Source of the DNA: Rhodoferax sp.
Lineage (GTDB): Bacteria; Pseudomonadota; Gammaproteobacteria; Burkholderiales; Burkholderiaceae_C
NCBI GenBank assembly: GCA_019449595.1
Contig: JAGRPL010000010.1
Coordinates: forward strand, 1 to 64,000
Length of the DNA stretch: 64,000 nt
Reading direction: 5' to 3'
In this document: in pieces, positions 22,820 to 32,842 of the stretch
Position numbering within the stretch: position 1 is the stretch's first letter
How the letters are laid out: every line of letters begins with the position of its first letter
Notes under the pieces: model-generated
What the model was told of the DNA's origin: nothing
Databases searched by the model: none
The model's input: only the letters and a program-made list of their open reading frames with translations
Position numbers and translations under genes: made by a program

Positions 22820-23512
22820 ATGCCAGACGCCCTCACTACTTCCACTGATTCCCAGGACGGCGAGTTCCATGCGGCCGGTTCGCCTGCGCCCGGCGCGGTC
22901 TTGCGCAAGCGTCCCAAGCCCGGAGAGCGCCGGGTCCAGATTCTGCAGGCGCTGGCCAGCATGCTGGAGCAGCCCGGTGGCGACCGCATCACCACCGCTG
23001 CGCTGGCGGGGCGCTTGGCGGTGAGCGAGGCGGCCCTGTACCGGCATTTCGCCAGCAAGGCGCAAATGTTCGAAGGCCTGATTGAATTCATCGAGCAGAC
23101 GGTGTTTTCGCTGGTCAACCAGATTGTGGAACGCGAGCAGGCCACTCCGTCTGGCGGGGCGCCGGACGCCGGGCGGCGCCAGGTGGCACGCATCGTGGTC
23201 ATGCTGGTGCAGTTCGTCGAGAAAAACCCGGGCATGGCGCGTGTCATGGTCGGAGATGCGCTGGTGTTCGAAAACGAGCGCCTGCAGCAGCGCATGAACC
23301 AGTTCTTTGACAAGATTGAAGCCACGTTCCGTCAGTGCCTGCGGAGCGAAGACCCTGCCGCCGTGTCCGCCACGCCGACCCTGGACGCGCAGGTGCAGGC
23401 CTCGGTGCTGTCGGCCTTTGTCGCCGGTCGCCTGCAGCGTTTTGTGCGTTCGGGCTACAAGCGGCTGCCGTCCGAGCATCTGGACGCCAGTTTGCACTTG
23501 CTGCTGGGGTAA
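22820..23512 (+). CDS. slmA: nucleoid occlusion factor SlmA-like TetR-fold protein
   Basis: RRVQILQALASMLEQPGGDRITTAALAGRLAVSEAALYRHFASKAQMFEGLIEFIEQTVFSLVNQI; adjacent to argB; start at 22820. Confidence 0.88.
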   Translation: MPDALTTSTDSQDGEFHAAGSPAPGAVLRKRPKPGERRVQILQALASMLEQPGGDRITTAALAGRLAVSEAALYRHFASKAQMFEGLIEFIEQTVFSLVNQIVEREQATPSGGAPDAGRRQVARIVVMLVQFVEKNPGMARVMVGDALVFENERLQQRMNQFFDKIEATFRQCLRSEDPAAVSATPTLDAQVQASVLSAFVAGRLQRFVRSGYKRLPSEHLDASLHLLLG

Positions 23513-23581
23513 ACCCTTCTTTTCGTTAGAAAAATACGTCTAGAACGCCAAAATAGTGGCGGTGGTCGGTGGAAATGCTGC

Positions 23582-23605
23582 AAAATAGCACGATCGTTCT
23601 ATTTT
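23582..23605 (+). promoter_or_regulatory. candidate TetR operator (24-bp palindrome, one mismatch)
   Basis: AAAATAGCACGATCGTTCTATTTT, 16 bp upstream of the TetR start codon. Confidence 0.6.
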
Positions 23606-23620
23606 TGGCATACTCCTCCT

Positions 23621-24295
23621 ATGTCCCTTGCATCCCTTTCGGCCAAGCTGATCCGCAAGACCCAGCCGTCTGCTGCACGGTCAGGGCGCGCGCTGCAAAA
23701 AGGCCAGCAGACGAAGATGGCCATCGTGGACGCCGCGCTCGGCCTGGCCACCCAGATCGGCCTGGAGGGCCTCAGCATTGGCGCGCTGGCAGAGGCCACG
23801 CACATGAGCAAGTCGGGGGTGTTTGCCCATTTTGGCTCGCGTGACGAGCTGCAGATTTCGGTGGTGCACGAGTATTTCCACCGCTTCGAGCGCGATGTCT
23901 TTTCCGTCGCGCTGCGTGAGCCGCGCGGTCTGCCCCGGCTGCAGGCCCTGTTTTCCAACTGGATGAAGCTGGTGGCGGTGGAAATCCAGTCGGGTTGCAT
24001 TTTTATCAGTGGCGCGGTCGATTTCGACGACCGGCCCGGCCCGGTGCGCGATGCCCTGGTTTCTTCGGTCCAGACTTGGCTCAACGCGCTGCTGCGCGCG
24101 GTGGTGCTCGCCAAGGAATGCGGCCATCTGCCGCCCGATGCGGACGAAAACCAGATCGCGTTCGAGATCCATGGCCTGATTCTGGCCCTGCACTACGAGG
24201 CCCGTTTCTTGCAGAACCCCGGCTCCATTGAGCGGGCCAACACGGGTTTTGCCAACATTCTTGCGCGCTACGGTGTACGCGTTCCTTCCCCTTAA
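23621..24295 (+). CDS. TetR/AcrR family regulator
   Basis: KMAIVDAALGLATQIGLEGLSIGALAEATHMSKSGVFAHFGSRDELQISVVHEYFHRF. Confidence 0.92.
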   Translation: MSLASLSAKLIRKTQPSAARSGRALQKGQQTKMAIVDAALGLATQIGLEGLSIGALAEATHMSKSGVFAHFGSRDELQISVVHEYFHRFERDVFSVALREPRGLPRLQALFSNWMKLVAVEIQSGCIFISGAVDFDDRPGPVRDALVSSVQTWLNALLRAVVLAKECGHLPPDADENQIAFEIHGLILALHYEARFLQNPGSIERANTGFANILARYGVRVPSP

Positions 24296-24330
24296 TCCCT
24301 TCTTTTTTTGTTACCTAGGAGTAATTCCGC

Positions 24331-26127
24331 ATGCCTACCTATACCCCTCCCCTGCGCGACATGCAGTTTGTGATGCACGAAGTGTTCAATGTCGTTGCCG
24401 ACCTGAAGCAGATTCCCAAGCACGCGGACATCGATGCTGACACCATCAACGCGGTGCTCGAAGAAGGCGGCAAGTTTGCGGCCGAAGTGACCTTCCCCCT
24501 GAACATCAGCGGTGACGCCGAGGGGTGCTCCATCGACCAGACCACCCACGCGGTCACCACGCCCAAGGGTTTCAAGGAAGCCTACGCCAAGTACGTCGAA
24601 GGCGGCTGGGCGGCCCTGGGCTGCGAGCCCGAGTACGGCGGCCAGGGCCTGCCGTTCGTGGTCAACAGCCTGTTCTATGAAATGCTCAACAGCGCCAACC
24701 AGTCGTGGACCATGTACCCCGGCCTGACCCACGGCGCCTACGCGGCCCTGGAAACCCACGGCACGCCCGAGCAGAAAGCCACCTACCTGCACAAGATGAC
24801 CTCCGGCGAGTGGACCGGCTCCATGTGCCTGACCGAACCCCATTGCGGTACCGACCTGGGCCTGATGCGCACCAAGGCCGAACCCCAGGCCGACGGCACC
24901 TACAAGATCACCGGCAACAAGATCTTCATCAGCGCCGGCGAGCATGACATGACCGACAACATCATCCACCTGGTGTTGGCCCGTCTGCCCGATGCGCCCC
25001 CCGGAATCAAGGGCGTCAGCCTGTTCATCGTGCCCAAGTTCCTGGTCAATGCAGACGGCACGCTGGGCAAGCGCAACGGCATCTATTGCGGCGGCCTGGA
25101 GCACAAGATGGGCATCAAGGCCAGCGCCACCTGCCAGATGGTGCTGGAAGACGCCGTGGGCACCATGGTCGGCCAGCCCAACAAGGGCATGCAAGGCATG
25201 TTCGTGATGATGAACGCCGCCCGCCTGGGCGTTGGCAACCAGTCCCTGGGCCTGACGGAAGTGGCGTACCAGAACGCCCTGGCCTATGCCAAGGACCGCA
25301 TCCAGATGCGTTCCCTGACCGGCCCCAAGGCCAAGGACAAGCCGGCTGACCCCATCATCGTCCACCCCGATGTCCGCCGCATGCTGCTCACCGCCAAGGC
25401 CTATGCCGAAGGCGGCCGTGCCCTGCAGGCCTACTGCGCCATGTTGCTGGAAAAAGAGCACCACCATCCCGATGAAAAAGTGCGCAAGGACTCCGCCGAG
25501 ATGCTGGCCATGCTCACCCCCATCGCCAAGGCCTTCCTGACCGACAACGGCCACATCGCCACCAACGCCTGCATGCAGGTGTTTGGCGGCCACGGCTTCA
25601 TCAAGGAGTGGGGGATGGAGCAGTTCGTGCGCGACAACCGCATCAACATGATCTACGAAGGCACCAACACCATCCAGTCGCTGGACTTGCTGGGCCGCAA
25701 GATCCTGGGCAACACCGGCGCCACGCTGCGCAAGTTCGGCAAGCTGGTGGGCCAACTGGTGGCTGAAGAGGGCGTGAACGAGAAGATGGCCGAGTTCATC
25801 AACCCCATCGCCGTGCTGGGTGACCAGATGACCAAGTTCACCACCGAAATCGGCTTCAAGGGCTTCCAGAACCCCGACGAAGTGGGTGCGGCTGCGGTGG
25901 ACTACCTGCGTGTGGCCGGTCACCTGGTGTTCGGCTACTTCTTCGCCCGCATGGCCCAGGTGGCCCTGCGCGAAATCGCGGCTGGCAATACTGATCCGTT
26001 CTACGTGGCCAAACTGCAGACGGCGCGCTTCTATTTCGCCAAGTTGTTCCCGGAAACGGCTACATTGATGCGCACTGCGCGTGCCGGCAGCAAGGTGCTG
26101 ATGGATACGGACGCAGTGTTCGCCTGA
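24331..26127 (+). CDS. acyl-CoA dehydrogenase (DmdC-like, ~600 aa class)
   Basis: MPTYTPPLRDMQFVMHEVFNVVADL...SGEWTGSMCLTEPHCGTDLGLMRTKAEPQADGTYKITGNKIFISAGEHDMTDNI. Confidence 0.93.
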   Translation: MPTYTPPLRDMQFVMHEVFNVVADLKQIPKHADIDADTINAVLEEGGKFAAEVTFPLNISGDAEGCSIDQTTHAVTTPKGFKEAYAKYVEGGWAALGCEPEYGGQGLPFVVNSLFYEMLNSANQSWTMYPGLTHGAYAALETHGTPEQKATYLHKMTSGEWTGSMCLTEPHCGTDLGLMRTKAEPQADGTYKITGNKIFISAGEHDMTDNIIHLVLARLPDAPPGIKGVSLFIVPKFLVNADGTLGKRNGIYCGGLEHKMGIKASATCQMVLEDAVGTMVGQPNKGMQGMFVMMNAARLGVGNQSLGLTEVAYQNALAYAKDRIQMRSLTGPKAKDKPADPIIVHPDVRRMLLTAKAYAEGGRALQAYCAMLLEKEHHHPDEKVRKDSAEMLAMLTPIAKAFLTDNGHIATNACMQVFGGHGFIKEWGMEQFVRDNRINMIYEGTNTIQSLDLLGRKILGNTGATLRKFGKLVGQLVAEEGVNEKMAEFINPIAVLGDQMTKFTTEIGFKGFQNPDEVGAAAVDYLRVAGHLVFGYFFARMAQVALREIAAGNTDPFYVAKLQTARFYFAKLFPETATLMRTARAGSKVLMDTDAVFA

Positions 26128-26185
26128 TCCGGCGTCCCCGGGTTGAGCGACTTCCCTGTCTGATTAATAACAAAGAGGAGTTCCT

Positions 26186-26617
26186 ATGTTTCGCTCAGCT
26201 ATTGCCATCCTGATCGCCGCGTCGTCTGCTTCTGCCATGGCGCAGATGACCCCCGTGGGCTTGTGGAGAACCATCGACGACCACGATGGTTCTGCCAAAT
26301 CCGAAATCCGCATCGTGGAGAACGCGGGGGTCGTTTCCGGCAGGGTCGAGAAGATCCTGGAAAAGGGCAAGCAGGATGAAAAGTGCGTCGAATGCAAGGA
26401 CGAGCGCAAGGACCAGCCCATCCAGGGCATGGAAATCCTGCGCGGTCTCAAGAAGGCGGAAGGCAAGGATGTGTGGGAGGGCGGCAACGTTCTCGACCCC
26501 AACAACGGCAAGGTGTACCGCGCTTCGGTAACGCCCATAGAGGGTGGCGCGAAGCTCCAGATGCGTGGCTACATCGGGTTCTTCTACCGCACCCAAACCT
26601 GGATTCGCGTCCAGTAA
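26186..26617 (+). CDS. DUF2147 family secreted protein
   Basis: MFRSAIAILIAASSASAMAQMTPVGLWRTIDDHDGSAKSEIRI signal peptide and DUF2147-like pattern. Confidence 0.85.
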   Translation: MFRSAIAILIAASSASAMAQMTPVGLWRTIDDHDGSAKSEIRIVENAGVVSGRVEKILEKGKQDEKCVECKDERKDQPIQGMEILRGLKKAEGKDVWEGGNVLDPNNGKVYRASVTPIEGGAKLQMRGYIGFFYRTQTWIRVQ

Positions 26618-26635
26618 TTTATTTCAGGAATTTAT

Positions 26636-29035
26636 ATGTCCCGTTTCAATGTCCGTAAAGTCGCCGTGCTCGGCGCCGGTGTGATGGGCGCGCAGATCGC
26701 TGCCCATCTGGTGAATGTGAAAGTGCCGGTGGTGCTGTTCGACCTGCCTGCCAAGGAAGGCCCCAAGAACGGCATCGTGACACGCGCGATTGACGGTTTG
26801 AAGAAGCTCAAGCCGTCACCCCTGGGCGTGGTCGATGACGCCGCGCTGATCCAGCAGGCCAATTACGAAGAGCATCTGGAGCAGCTGCGTGGTTGCGACC
26901 TCATCATCGAGGCCATCGCCGAGCGCATGGACTGGAAACTGGACCTCTATAAAAAGATCGCTCCGTTCGTGGCACCGCACGCCATTCTTGCGTCCAACAC
27001 CTCGGGCCTGTCCATTACCAAGTTGTCCGAGGCACTGCCCGAGGAAATGAAACACCGCTTCTGCGGCATCCACTTCTTCAACCCGCCCCGCTACATGGCG
27101 CTGGTGGAGCTGATCAACACGCCAGCCACCGAGGCGGTGTACCTCGACGCGCTGGAAGCCTTTGTCACCAGCAATCTGGGCAAGGGCGTGGTGCGCGCCA
27201 AGGACTCCCCTAACTTCATCGCCAACCGCGTCGGTATTGCCGGCATGCTGGCCACCATGAAGGAAGTGGAGAACTTCGGCCTGACCTACGACGTGGTGGA
27301 CGACCTGACCGGCAAGAAGTTGGGCCGCGCCAGTTCCGGAACCTTCCGTACCGCCGACGTGGTGGGTCTGGACACCATGACCCACGTCATCAAGACGTTG
27401 CAGGACACGCTCTCCATCGAGACCGATCCCTTCTACGCCAGCTTTGCCACCCCCGCGGTGCTCCAGACCCTGCTGGATATGGGCAACCTGGGCCAGAAGA
27501 CCAAGGCCGGCTTCTTCAAGAAAGTCGGCCGTGACGTGCTGCGCTTTGACCTCAAGAGCAAGGACTACGTGCCCGCTGGCCAGAAAGCCGACGAGGTGTA
27601 CGGACGCATGCTCAAGAAGCCGGCGGCTGAGCGCCTCAAGTTGCTGCGCAACGCCGAAGGCGCGCAGGGCCAGTTCCTGTGGGCCATTCTGCGCAACAGC
27701 TTCCATTACGCCGCCGTGCACCTGGCCTCCATTGCCGACAACGCCCGTGATGTGGACTTCTGCATGCGCTGGGGCTTCGGCATGAAGCAGGGCCCGTTCG
27801 AGCTGTGGCAAGAAGCCGGCTGGCTGGAAGTGGCCAAGATGATCCAGGAAGACATCGACGCCGGCAAGGCCCTGTGCAAGGCACCGCTGCCCGACTGGGT
27901 CTTCAAGGGCCCCGTGGCCGAAGCCGGCGGCGTGCACACGCCGCAAGGCTCCTGGAACCCGACCACTGGCACCTTCGTGCCGGTGCGCCAGCTGCCCGTT
28001 TACGCACGCCAGCATTTCCCCGAAAGCGTGCTGGGAGCCAATGCCGCTTCCGCTGCCACCGCGGGCAAGACGCTGCAGGAAGACGAATCCATCCGTTTGT
28101 GGACACTGGACGGCGACGTGCTGATTGCCAGCATCAAGACCAAGATGCACGCCATTGGCGGCGGTGTCATCGAAGGCCTGAGCCAGGCCATCACCCTGGC
28201 CGAGAAGGACTACCAGGGGCTGGTGATCTGGTCGCCGGACGAGATGTTCTCGGCCGGTGCCGACCTGCAGTCCATGTTGCCCGGCTTCATGATGGGTGGC
28301 GTCAAGGCCATCGACGGTGCTGCGCACGAGTTGCAGAAAGTCATGCTCAAGCTGCGCTACGCCAGCGTGCCCACTGTTGCCGCCATCCGTGGTCTGGCAC
28401 TGGGCGGCGGTTGCGAGATGGCTGTCTACTCGGGCAAGCGCGTGGCCGCCATGGAAAGCTACATCGGGCTGGTCGAAGTGGGTGTGGGCCTGGTCCCCGG
28501 TGCCGGTGGCCTGACCTACATCGCCCGCCGCGCCGCCGAGAACATGGCGCTGTCCACGTCCAAGGACGTGCTGCCCTTCCTGACCGAAGGCTTCACCTGC
28601 GCGGCCATGGCCAAGGTGGGCACCAGCGCGCTGGAGTCGCGCAAGCTGGGCTACCTGCTGGAGAGCGACGTGGTCGTGCCGCACAAGGACGAACTGCTGT
28701 TTGTTGCCATCAACGAGGCCAAGGCGCTGTTTGCCAGCGGCTACCGTGCGCCGCACAAGCGCCTGTTCCCCGTGGCGGGCCGCAGCGGCATTGCCACCAT
28801 CAAGGCACAGCTGGTCAACATGCGTGACGGCGGCTTCATCAGCGCGCACGACTTCCACATCGCCGGCCTGATTGCCGAAGTGGTGTGCGGCGGCGCGGTG
28901 GATGCCGGCACCCTGGTCACTGAGGAATACCTCATGGCCATGGAACGCAAGGCCTTCTGCAGCCTGCTCACCCATCCCAAGACCCAAGAACGCATCATGG
29001 GCATGATGTCCACCGGCAAGCCGGTGCGCAACTAA
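26636..29035 (+). CDS. 3-hydroxyacyl-CoA dehydrogenase / enoyl-CoA hydratase (FadB/FadJ-type)
   Basis: VRKVAVLGAGVMGAQIAAHLVN...HFFNPPRYMALVELI; C-terminal crotonase domain IRGLALGGGCEMAVYSGKRVAA. Confidence 0.95.
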   Translation: MSRFNVRKVAVLGAGVMGAQIAAHLVNVKVPVVLFDLPAKEGPKNGIVTRAIDGLKKLKPSPLGVVDDAALIQQANYEEHLEQLRGCDLIIEAIAERMDWKLDLYKKIAPFVAPHAILASNTSGLSITKLSEALPEEMKHRFCGIHFFNPPRYMALVELINTPATEAVYLDALEAFVTSNLGKGVVRAKDSPNFIANRVGIAGMLATMKEVENFGLTYDVVDDLTGKKLGRASSGTFRTADVVGLDTMTHVIKTLQDTLSIETDPFYASFATPAVLQTLLDMGNLGQKTKAGFFKKVGRDVLRFDLKSKDYVPAGQKADEVYGRMLKKPAAERLKLLRNAEGAQGQFLWAILRNSFHYAAVHLASIADNARDVDFCMRWGFGMKQGPFELWQEAGWLEVAKMIQEDIDAGKALCKAPLPDWVFKGPVAEAGGVHTPQGSWNPTTGTFVPVRQLPVYARQHFPESVLGANAASAATAGKTLQEDESIRLWTLDGDVLIASIKTKMHAIGGGVIEGLSQAITLAEKDYQGLVIWSPDEMFSAGADLQSMLPGFMMGGVKAIDGAAHELQKVMLKLRYASVPTVAAIRGLALGGGCEMAVYSGKRVAAMESYIGLVEVGVGLVPGAGGLTYIARRAAENMALSTSKDVLPFLTEGFTCAAMAKVGTSALESRKLGYLLESDVVVPHKDELLFVAINEAKALFASGYRAPHKRLFPVAGRSGIATIKAQLVNMRDGGFISAHDFHIAGLIAEVVCGGAVDAGTLVTEEYLMAMERKAFCSLLTHPKTQERIMGMMSTGKPVRN

Positions 29036-29047
29036 GGACACACCACA

Positions 29048-30241
29048 ATGAAACAAGTTCAAGACGCCTACATCGTTGCCGCTACGCGCACCCCCATCGG
29101 TCGCTCTGGCCGCGGCTACTTCCGCAACACCCGCCCCGACGAACTGCTGGTGGCCGCCATCAAGAGCGCCATGCTGCAGGTGCCCTCGCTCGACCCCAAG
29201 GCCATTGAGGACGCCATCATCGGCTGCTCCTTCCCCGAAGGCGAGCAGGGCATGAACATGGCCCGCATCGCTACCGGTCTGGCCTTCAGCCACCCGGTGG
29301 GCGGCGTTACCGTCAACCGCTTCTGCGCTTCCGGCGTGACCGCCATCCAGATGGCTGCCGACCGCATCCGCGTGGGCGAGGCCGACGTGATGATTGCCGG
29401 TGGTGCCGAGTCCATGAGCATGGTGCCCATGGGCGGCAACAAGCCGTCCTTCAGTCCCGCCATCTTCGAGCGCGACGAGAACATCGGCATTGCCTACGGC
29501 ATGGGTCTGACCGCCGAGAAGGTGGCCCAGCAGTGGAAGGTGACGCGCGAGATGCAGGATGCCTTCGCCCTGGAGTCCCACCTGCGCGCCATCAAGGCAC
29601 AGCAGACCGGCGAGTTCACCGATGAGATCACCCCCATCGACGTCATCGAGCGCACGCCCGACCTGGCTACCGGCGAAGTCCTTACCAAGACCCGCACCGT
29701 GAACCTGGACGAAGGTCCCCGTCCCGACACCTCGCTCGAAGGCCTGGCCAAGCTCAAGCCCGTGTTCGCAGCCCGGGGCAGCGTCACCGCCGGCAACAGC
29801 TCGCAGACCAGCGACGGCGCCGGCGCGCTGATCCTGGCCAGCGAAAAGGCGGTCAAGCAGTTTGGCCTGACCCCGCTGGCGCGCTTTGTGTCCTACGCCG
29901 CACGCGGCGTGCCGCCCGAGCTCATGGGCATTGGCCCCATCGAGGCCATTCCCGCTGCCCTGCGCTACGCCGGCTTGCAGCACAGCGACATCGACTGGTT
30001 CGAGCTCAACGAAGCCTTCGCCGCCCAGTCGCTGGCGGTGGTCAACACCCTGGGACTGGATCCGGCCAAGGTCAACCCCATGGGCGGCGCCATCGCCCTG
30101 GGCCACCCGCTGGGCGCCACCGGAGCCATCCGTGCCGCGACCGTGGTGCACGCCCTGCGTCGCCACAACCTGAAGTACGGCATGGTGACCATGTGCGTGG
30201 GCACGGGCCAGGGGGCTGCCGGAATCTTTGAGCGCGTGTAA
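29048..30241 (+). CDS. acetyl-CoA C-acyltransferase (thiolase)
   Basis: VAATRTPIGRSGRGYFRNTRPDELL...GVTVNRFCASGVTAIQMAADRI...GHPLGATGAIRAATVVHALRR. Confidence 0.96.
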   Translation: MKQVQDAYIVAATRTPIGRSGRGYFRNTRPDELLVAAIKSAMLQVPSLDPKAIEDAIIGCSFPEGEQGMNMARIATGLAFSHPVGGVTVNRFCASGVTAIQMAADRIRVGEADVMIAGGAESMSMVPMGGNKPSFSPAIFERDENIGIAYGMGLTAEKVAQQWKVTREMQDAFALESHLRAIKAQQTGEFTDEITPIDVIERTPDLATGEVLTKTRTVNLDEGPRPDTSLEGLAKLKPVFAARGSVTAGNSSQTSDGAGALILASEKAVKQFGLTPLARFVSYAARGVPPELMGIGPIEAIPAALRYAGLQHSDIDWFELNEAFAAQSLAVVNTLGLDPAKVNPMGGAIALGHPLGATGAIRAATVVHALRRHNLKYGMVTMCVGTGQGAAGIFERV

Positions 30242-30255
30242 GCGCAGCCGCAACA

Positions 30256-30277
30256 GGCCACCTGCGGGTGGCCTTTT
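30256..30277 (+). terminator. putative Rho-independent terminator after the thiolase gene
   Basis: GGCCACC-TGCG-GGTGGCC-TTTT. Confidence 0.65.
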
Positions 30278-30292
30278 GCATGGAGGAATGCC

Positions 30293-31162
30293 ATGGAAAC
30301 CTTGACCCTGTCTGCGCCCGATGGCGCTCCCCTTGCCGCACGCGTGTTTGGCGCCGAAGGGGGCGCCCGCGGCAGCGTGGTGATCGGCGCGGCCATGGGC
30401 GTGCGCCAAGCCTACTATGCGCCGTTTGCGCAGTGGCTGGCCGGGCAGGGCTGGCGCGTCACCACCTTCGACTACCGCGGCATGGGGGACTCGCTGCCGG
30501 CAGCTGCCTCCCGCGGCCTGCGCGGGGTGCAGGCAACCCTCAACGACTGGGTGCGGGACTACGAAACCGTGGTGGCGCACGCGCGGGCCGCCCAGGCGGA
30601 TGGGCCGCTGTACCTGATCGGGCACAGCCTGGGCGGGCAGCTGCCGGGCCTGTTCGCGCAGCCCGAGCGGGTGGACGGCCTGCTGGGGGTGGCGTCGGGC
30701 AGCGGTTACTGGCGCGACACCGCACCGGCACTGCGGCGCAGCGCGCCCTTTTTCTGGCATGTGCTGGTGCCGGTTTCCACCGGTGTGTTCGGCTACTTTC
30801 CCGGTAACCGGCTGGGCATGGTGGGCGACCTGCCCGCGGGGGTGATCCGGCAGTGGCGCCGCTGGTGCCTGAATCCGCGCTACAGCGCGGGTGCGGAGGA
30901 CGCCACGACCCGCTATGCCCGCGCGCGTTTTCCGGTGCTGGCCCTGTCCATTGCCGACGATGAAATGATGACCCAGCGCGGCATCGAAAACCTGGTGGCC
31001 CTGTACCAGAACGCGCCGCGTCGCGTGCAGACGGTGGTGCCAGCCGACATGGCAGTGCGCCGCATCGGACACCTGGGCGCGTTTCGCAGCGAGCACGCGT
31101 CGGTGCTGTGGCCGCAACTGCAGCAATGGATGCTAGGCTTGGCATCCAAGGAATCCACATGA
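30293..31162 (+). CDS. alpha/beta hydrolase
   Basis: YYAPFAQWLAGQGWRVTTFDYRGMGDSL...LYLIGHSLGGQLPGLFAQP. Confidence 0.9.
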   Translation: METLTLSAPDGAPLAARVFGAEGGARGSVVIGAAMGVRQAYYAPFAQWLAGQGWRVTTFDYRGMGDSLPAAASRGLRGVQATLNDWVRDYETVVAHARAAQADGPLYLIGHSLGGQLPGLFAQPERVDGLLGVASGSGYWRDTAPALRRSAPFFWHVLVPVSTGVFGYFPGNRLGMVGDLPAGVIRQWRRWCLNPRYSAGAEDATTRYARARFPVLALSIADDEMMTQRGIENLVALYQNAPRRVQTVVPADMAVRRIGHLGAFRSEHASVLWPQLQQWMLGLASKEST

Positions 31163-31968
31163 CACAGCATCTTTTTGACCAGGCCATTGCGCTCACGGCA
31201 CAGCCTGACAACCATTTTTCCGGCCACACCAGTCCCGCCTACGCCAACATGGTGGGCCCGTTTGGCGGCATCACCGCGGCGCAGGCGCTCAACGCCGTGC
31301 TGCAGCACCCCCAGCTGCTGGGCGAGCCGGTGTCGCTGACCGTCAATTTCGCCGCGGCGCTGGCCGACGGCCCGTTTGACGTCGTGGCCCGCCCGGCGCG
31401 CACCAACCGCTCCACCCAGCACTGGATGGTCGAGTTTTTCCAGGCCGGACAGACCGTGCTCACGGCCACGGTGTTCACCGCCACGCGCCGCGAGACCTGG
31501 GGGCTGGACGACGAACCCCTGCCCGTGGTGCCCCCGCCCGACCAGGTGGCGCCGCCCGCCCGGCAGGCCCCCATGCCGTTTGTGCAACGCTACGAACTGC
31601 GGCCTGTGACGGGTGACATGCCCTCCGTGTGGGACGGCAGCGGCAGCAGCAGCAGCCTGTCCCAGCTGTGGGTGCGCGACAACCCGCCGCGCCCGTTGGA
31701 CTTTGCGGCCCTGAGTGCCATGGCCGACATCTTTTTTCCCCGCGTGTTCATCCGGCGGGCCAAGTCGGTGCCGGTGGGCACCGTCACCATGACGGTGTAC
31801 TTCCACGCCGACTCCGAGCAGCTCAAGGCCACCGGCAGCGGCTACCTGCTGGCCCAGGCGCGGGCCCAGGTGTTTCGCAACGGCTATTTCGACCACACCG
31901 CCCAGCTGTGGAACGAGGCCGGTGTCCTGCTGGCGACCACGCACCAGATCGTGTACTACAAAGAGTGA
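31159..31968 (+). CDS. acyl-CoA thioesterase (double hotdog, TesB-like)
   Basis: MTQHLFDQAIALTAQPDNHFSGHTSPAYANMVGPFGGITAAQALNAVLQH; ATGA overlap with upstream gene. Confidence 0.85.
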   Translation: MTQHLFDQAIALTAQPDNHFSGHTSPAYANMVGPFGGITAAQALNAVLQHPQLLGEPVSLTVNFAAALADGPFDVVARPARTNRSTQHWMVEFFQAGQTVLTATVFTATRRETWGLDDEPLPVVPPPDQVAPPARQAPMPFVQRYELRPVTGDMPSVWDGSGSSSSLSQLWVRDNPPRPLDFAALSAMADIFFPRVFIRRAKSVPVGTVTMTVYFHADSEQLKATGSGYLLAQARAQVFRNGYFDHTAQLWNEAGVLLATTHQIVYYKE

Positions 31969-32005
31969 TGCAATCACTGTCTCCATTCCAAGAAAGAGGA
32001 AGACC

Positions 32006-32770
32006 ATGCAAGATGTTTTGATCCACACCGCCGATGGCGTTACCACCCTCACCATCAACCGGGTGGACAAGAAGAATTCCCTGACGACGGCCATGTACGC
32101 CGCCATGGCCGACACCCTGCAGCAGGCCCAGGACGACGATGCCGTGCGCGTGGTGGTGATCCAGGGTGACGTCACCGTCTTCAGCTCCGGCAATGACATT
32201 GGCGACTTCCTGAGCGGCCCGCCCGCCACGCCCGACGCGCCGGTGTCGCGTTTCCTGCGCGCCATTGCCACCTTCCCCAAACCCCTGCTGGCGGCGGTGT
32301 GCGGCCCGGCCGTGGGCGTGGGCACCACCATGCTGTTCCACTGCGATCTGGTCTACGCTGGCGACAACGCCGCGTTTTCCATGCCCTTCGTGAACCTGGG
32401 GCTGTGTGCCGAGGCGGCCTCCAGCCTGCTGGTGCCGCAGATGATGGGCTACCACCGCGCGGCCGAGGCCCTGCTGCTGGGCGAGCCCTTCATGGCCGAG
32501 GCGGCGCTGGAAGTGGGGTTGGTCAACCGCATCGTGCCGCCGCTGGAGGCCAACGCCTTCACACAGGCCCAGGCGCGCAAGCTGGCGGCCAAGCCGCTGT
32601 CGTCCCTCGTGGAGACCAAGCGCCTGATGAAGAAAGGCCAGATGGCCCAGGTGCTGGCGCAGATGGATGAAGAAGGCCAGAGCTTTGGCCGCATGCTGCG
32701 CGAACCGGCAGCCAAAGAGGCGTTCACTGCCTTCCTGGAAAAGCGCAAGCCGGACTTCTCCCGGGTTTGA
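32006..32770 (+). CDS. enoyl-CoA hydratase/isomerase
   Basis: MQDVLIHTADGVTTLTINRVDKKNSLTTAMYAAMADTL...PLLAAVCGPAVGVGTTMLFHCDLVYAGDNAAFSMPFVNLGL. Confidence 0.94.
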   Translation: MQDVLIHTADGVTTLTINRVDKKNSLTTAMYAAMADTLQQAQDDDAVRVVVIQGDVTVFSSGNDIGDFLSGPPATPDAPVSRFLRAIATFPKPLLAAVCGPAVGVGTTMLFHCDLVYAGDNAAFSMPFVNLGLCAEAASSLLVPQMMGYHRAAEALLLGEPFMAEAALEVGLVNRIVPPLEANAFTQAQARKLAAKPLSSLVETKRLMKKGQMAQVLAQMDEEGQSFGRMLREPAAKEAFTAFLEKRKPDFSRV

Positions 32771-32830
32771 GGGCAAAATCGGCTGTCTGGCGCCGTGCAC
32801 TCTGCGCAGACAGCTATTAAAACAATAGCA
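32771..32830 (-). repeat. interspersed repeat copy B (inverted orientation)
   Basis: Reverse complement reads TGCTATTGTTTTAATAGCTGTCTGCGCAG-N18-GCCGATTTTGCCC. Confidence 0.8.
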
Positions 32831-32842
32831 CTAGGAGGCACC

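Noticed and set aside
26816-31126. 1436-aa minus-strand ORF
   Set aside because: Antisense to the FadB, thiolase and hydrolase genes; His/Gly/Gln-rich low-complexity translation typical of the complement of high-GC codons.
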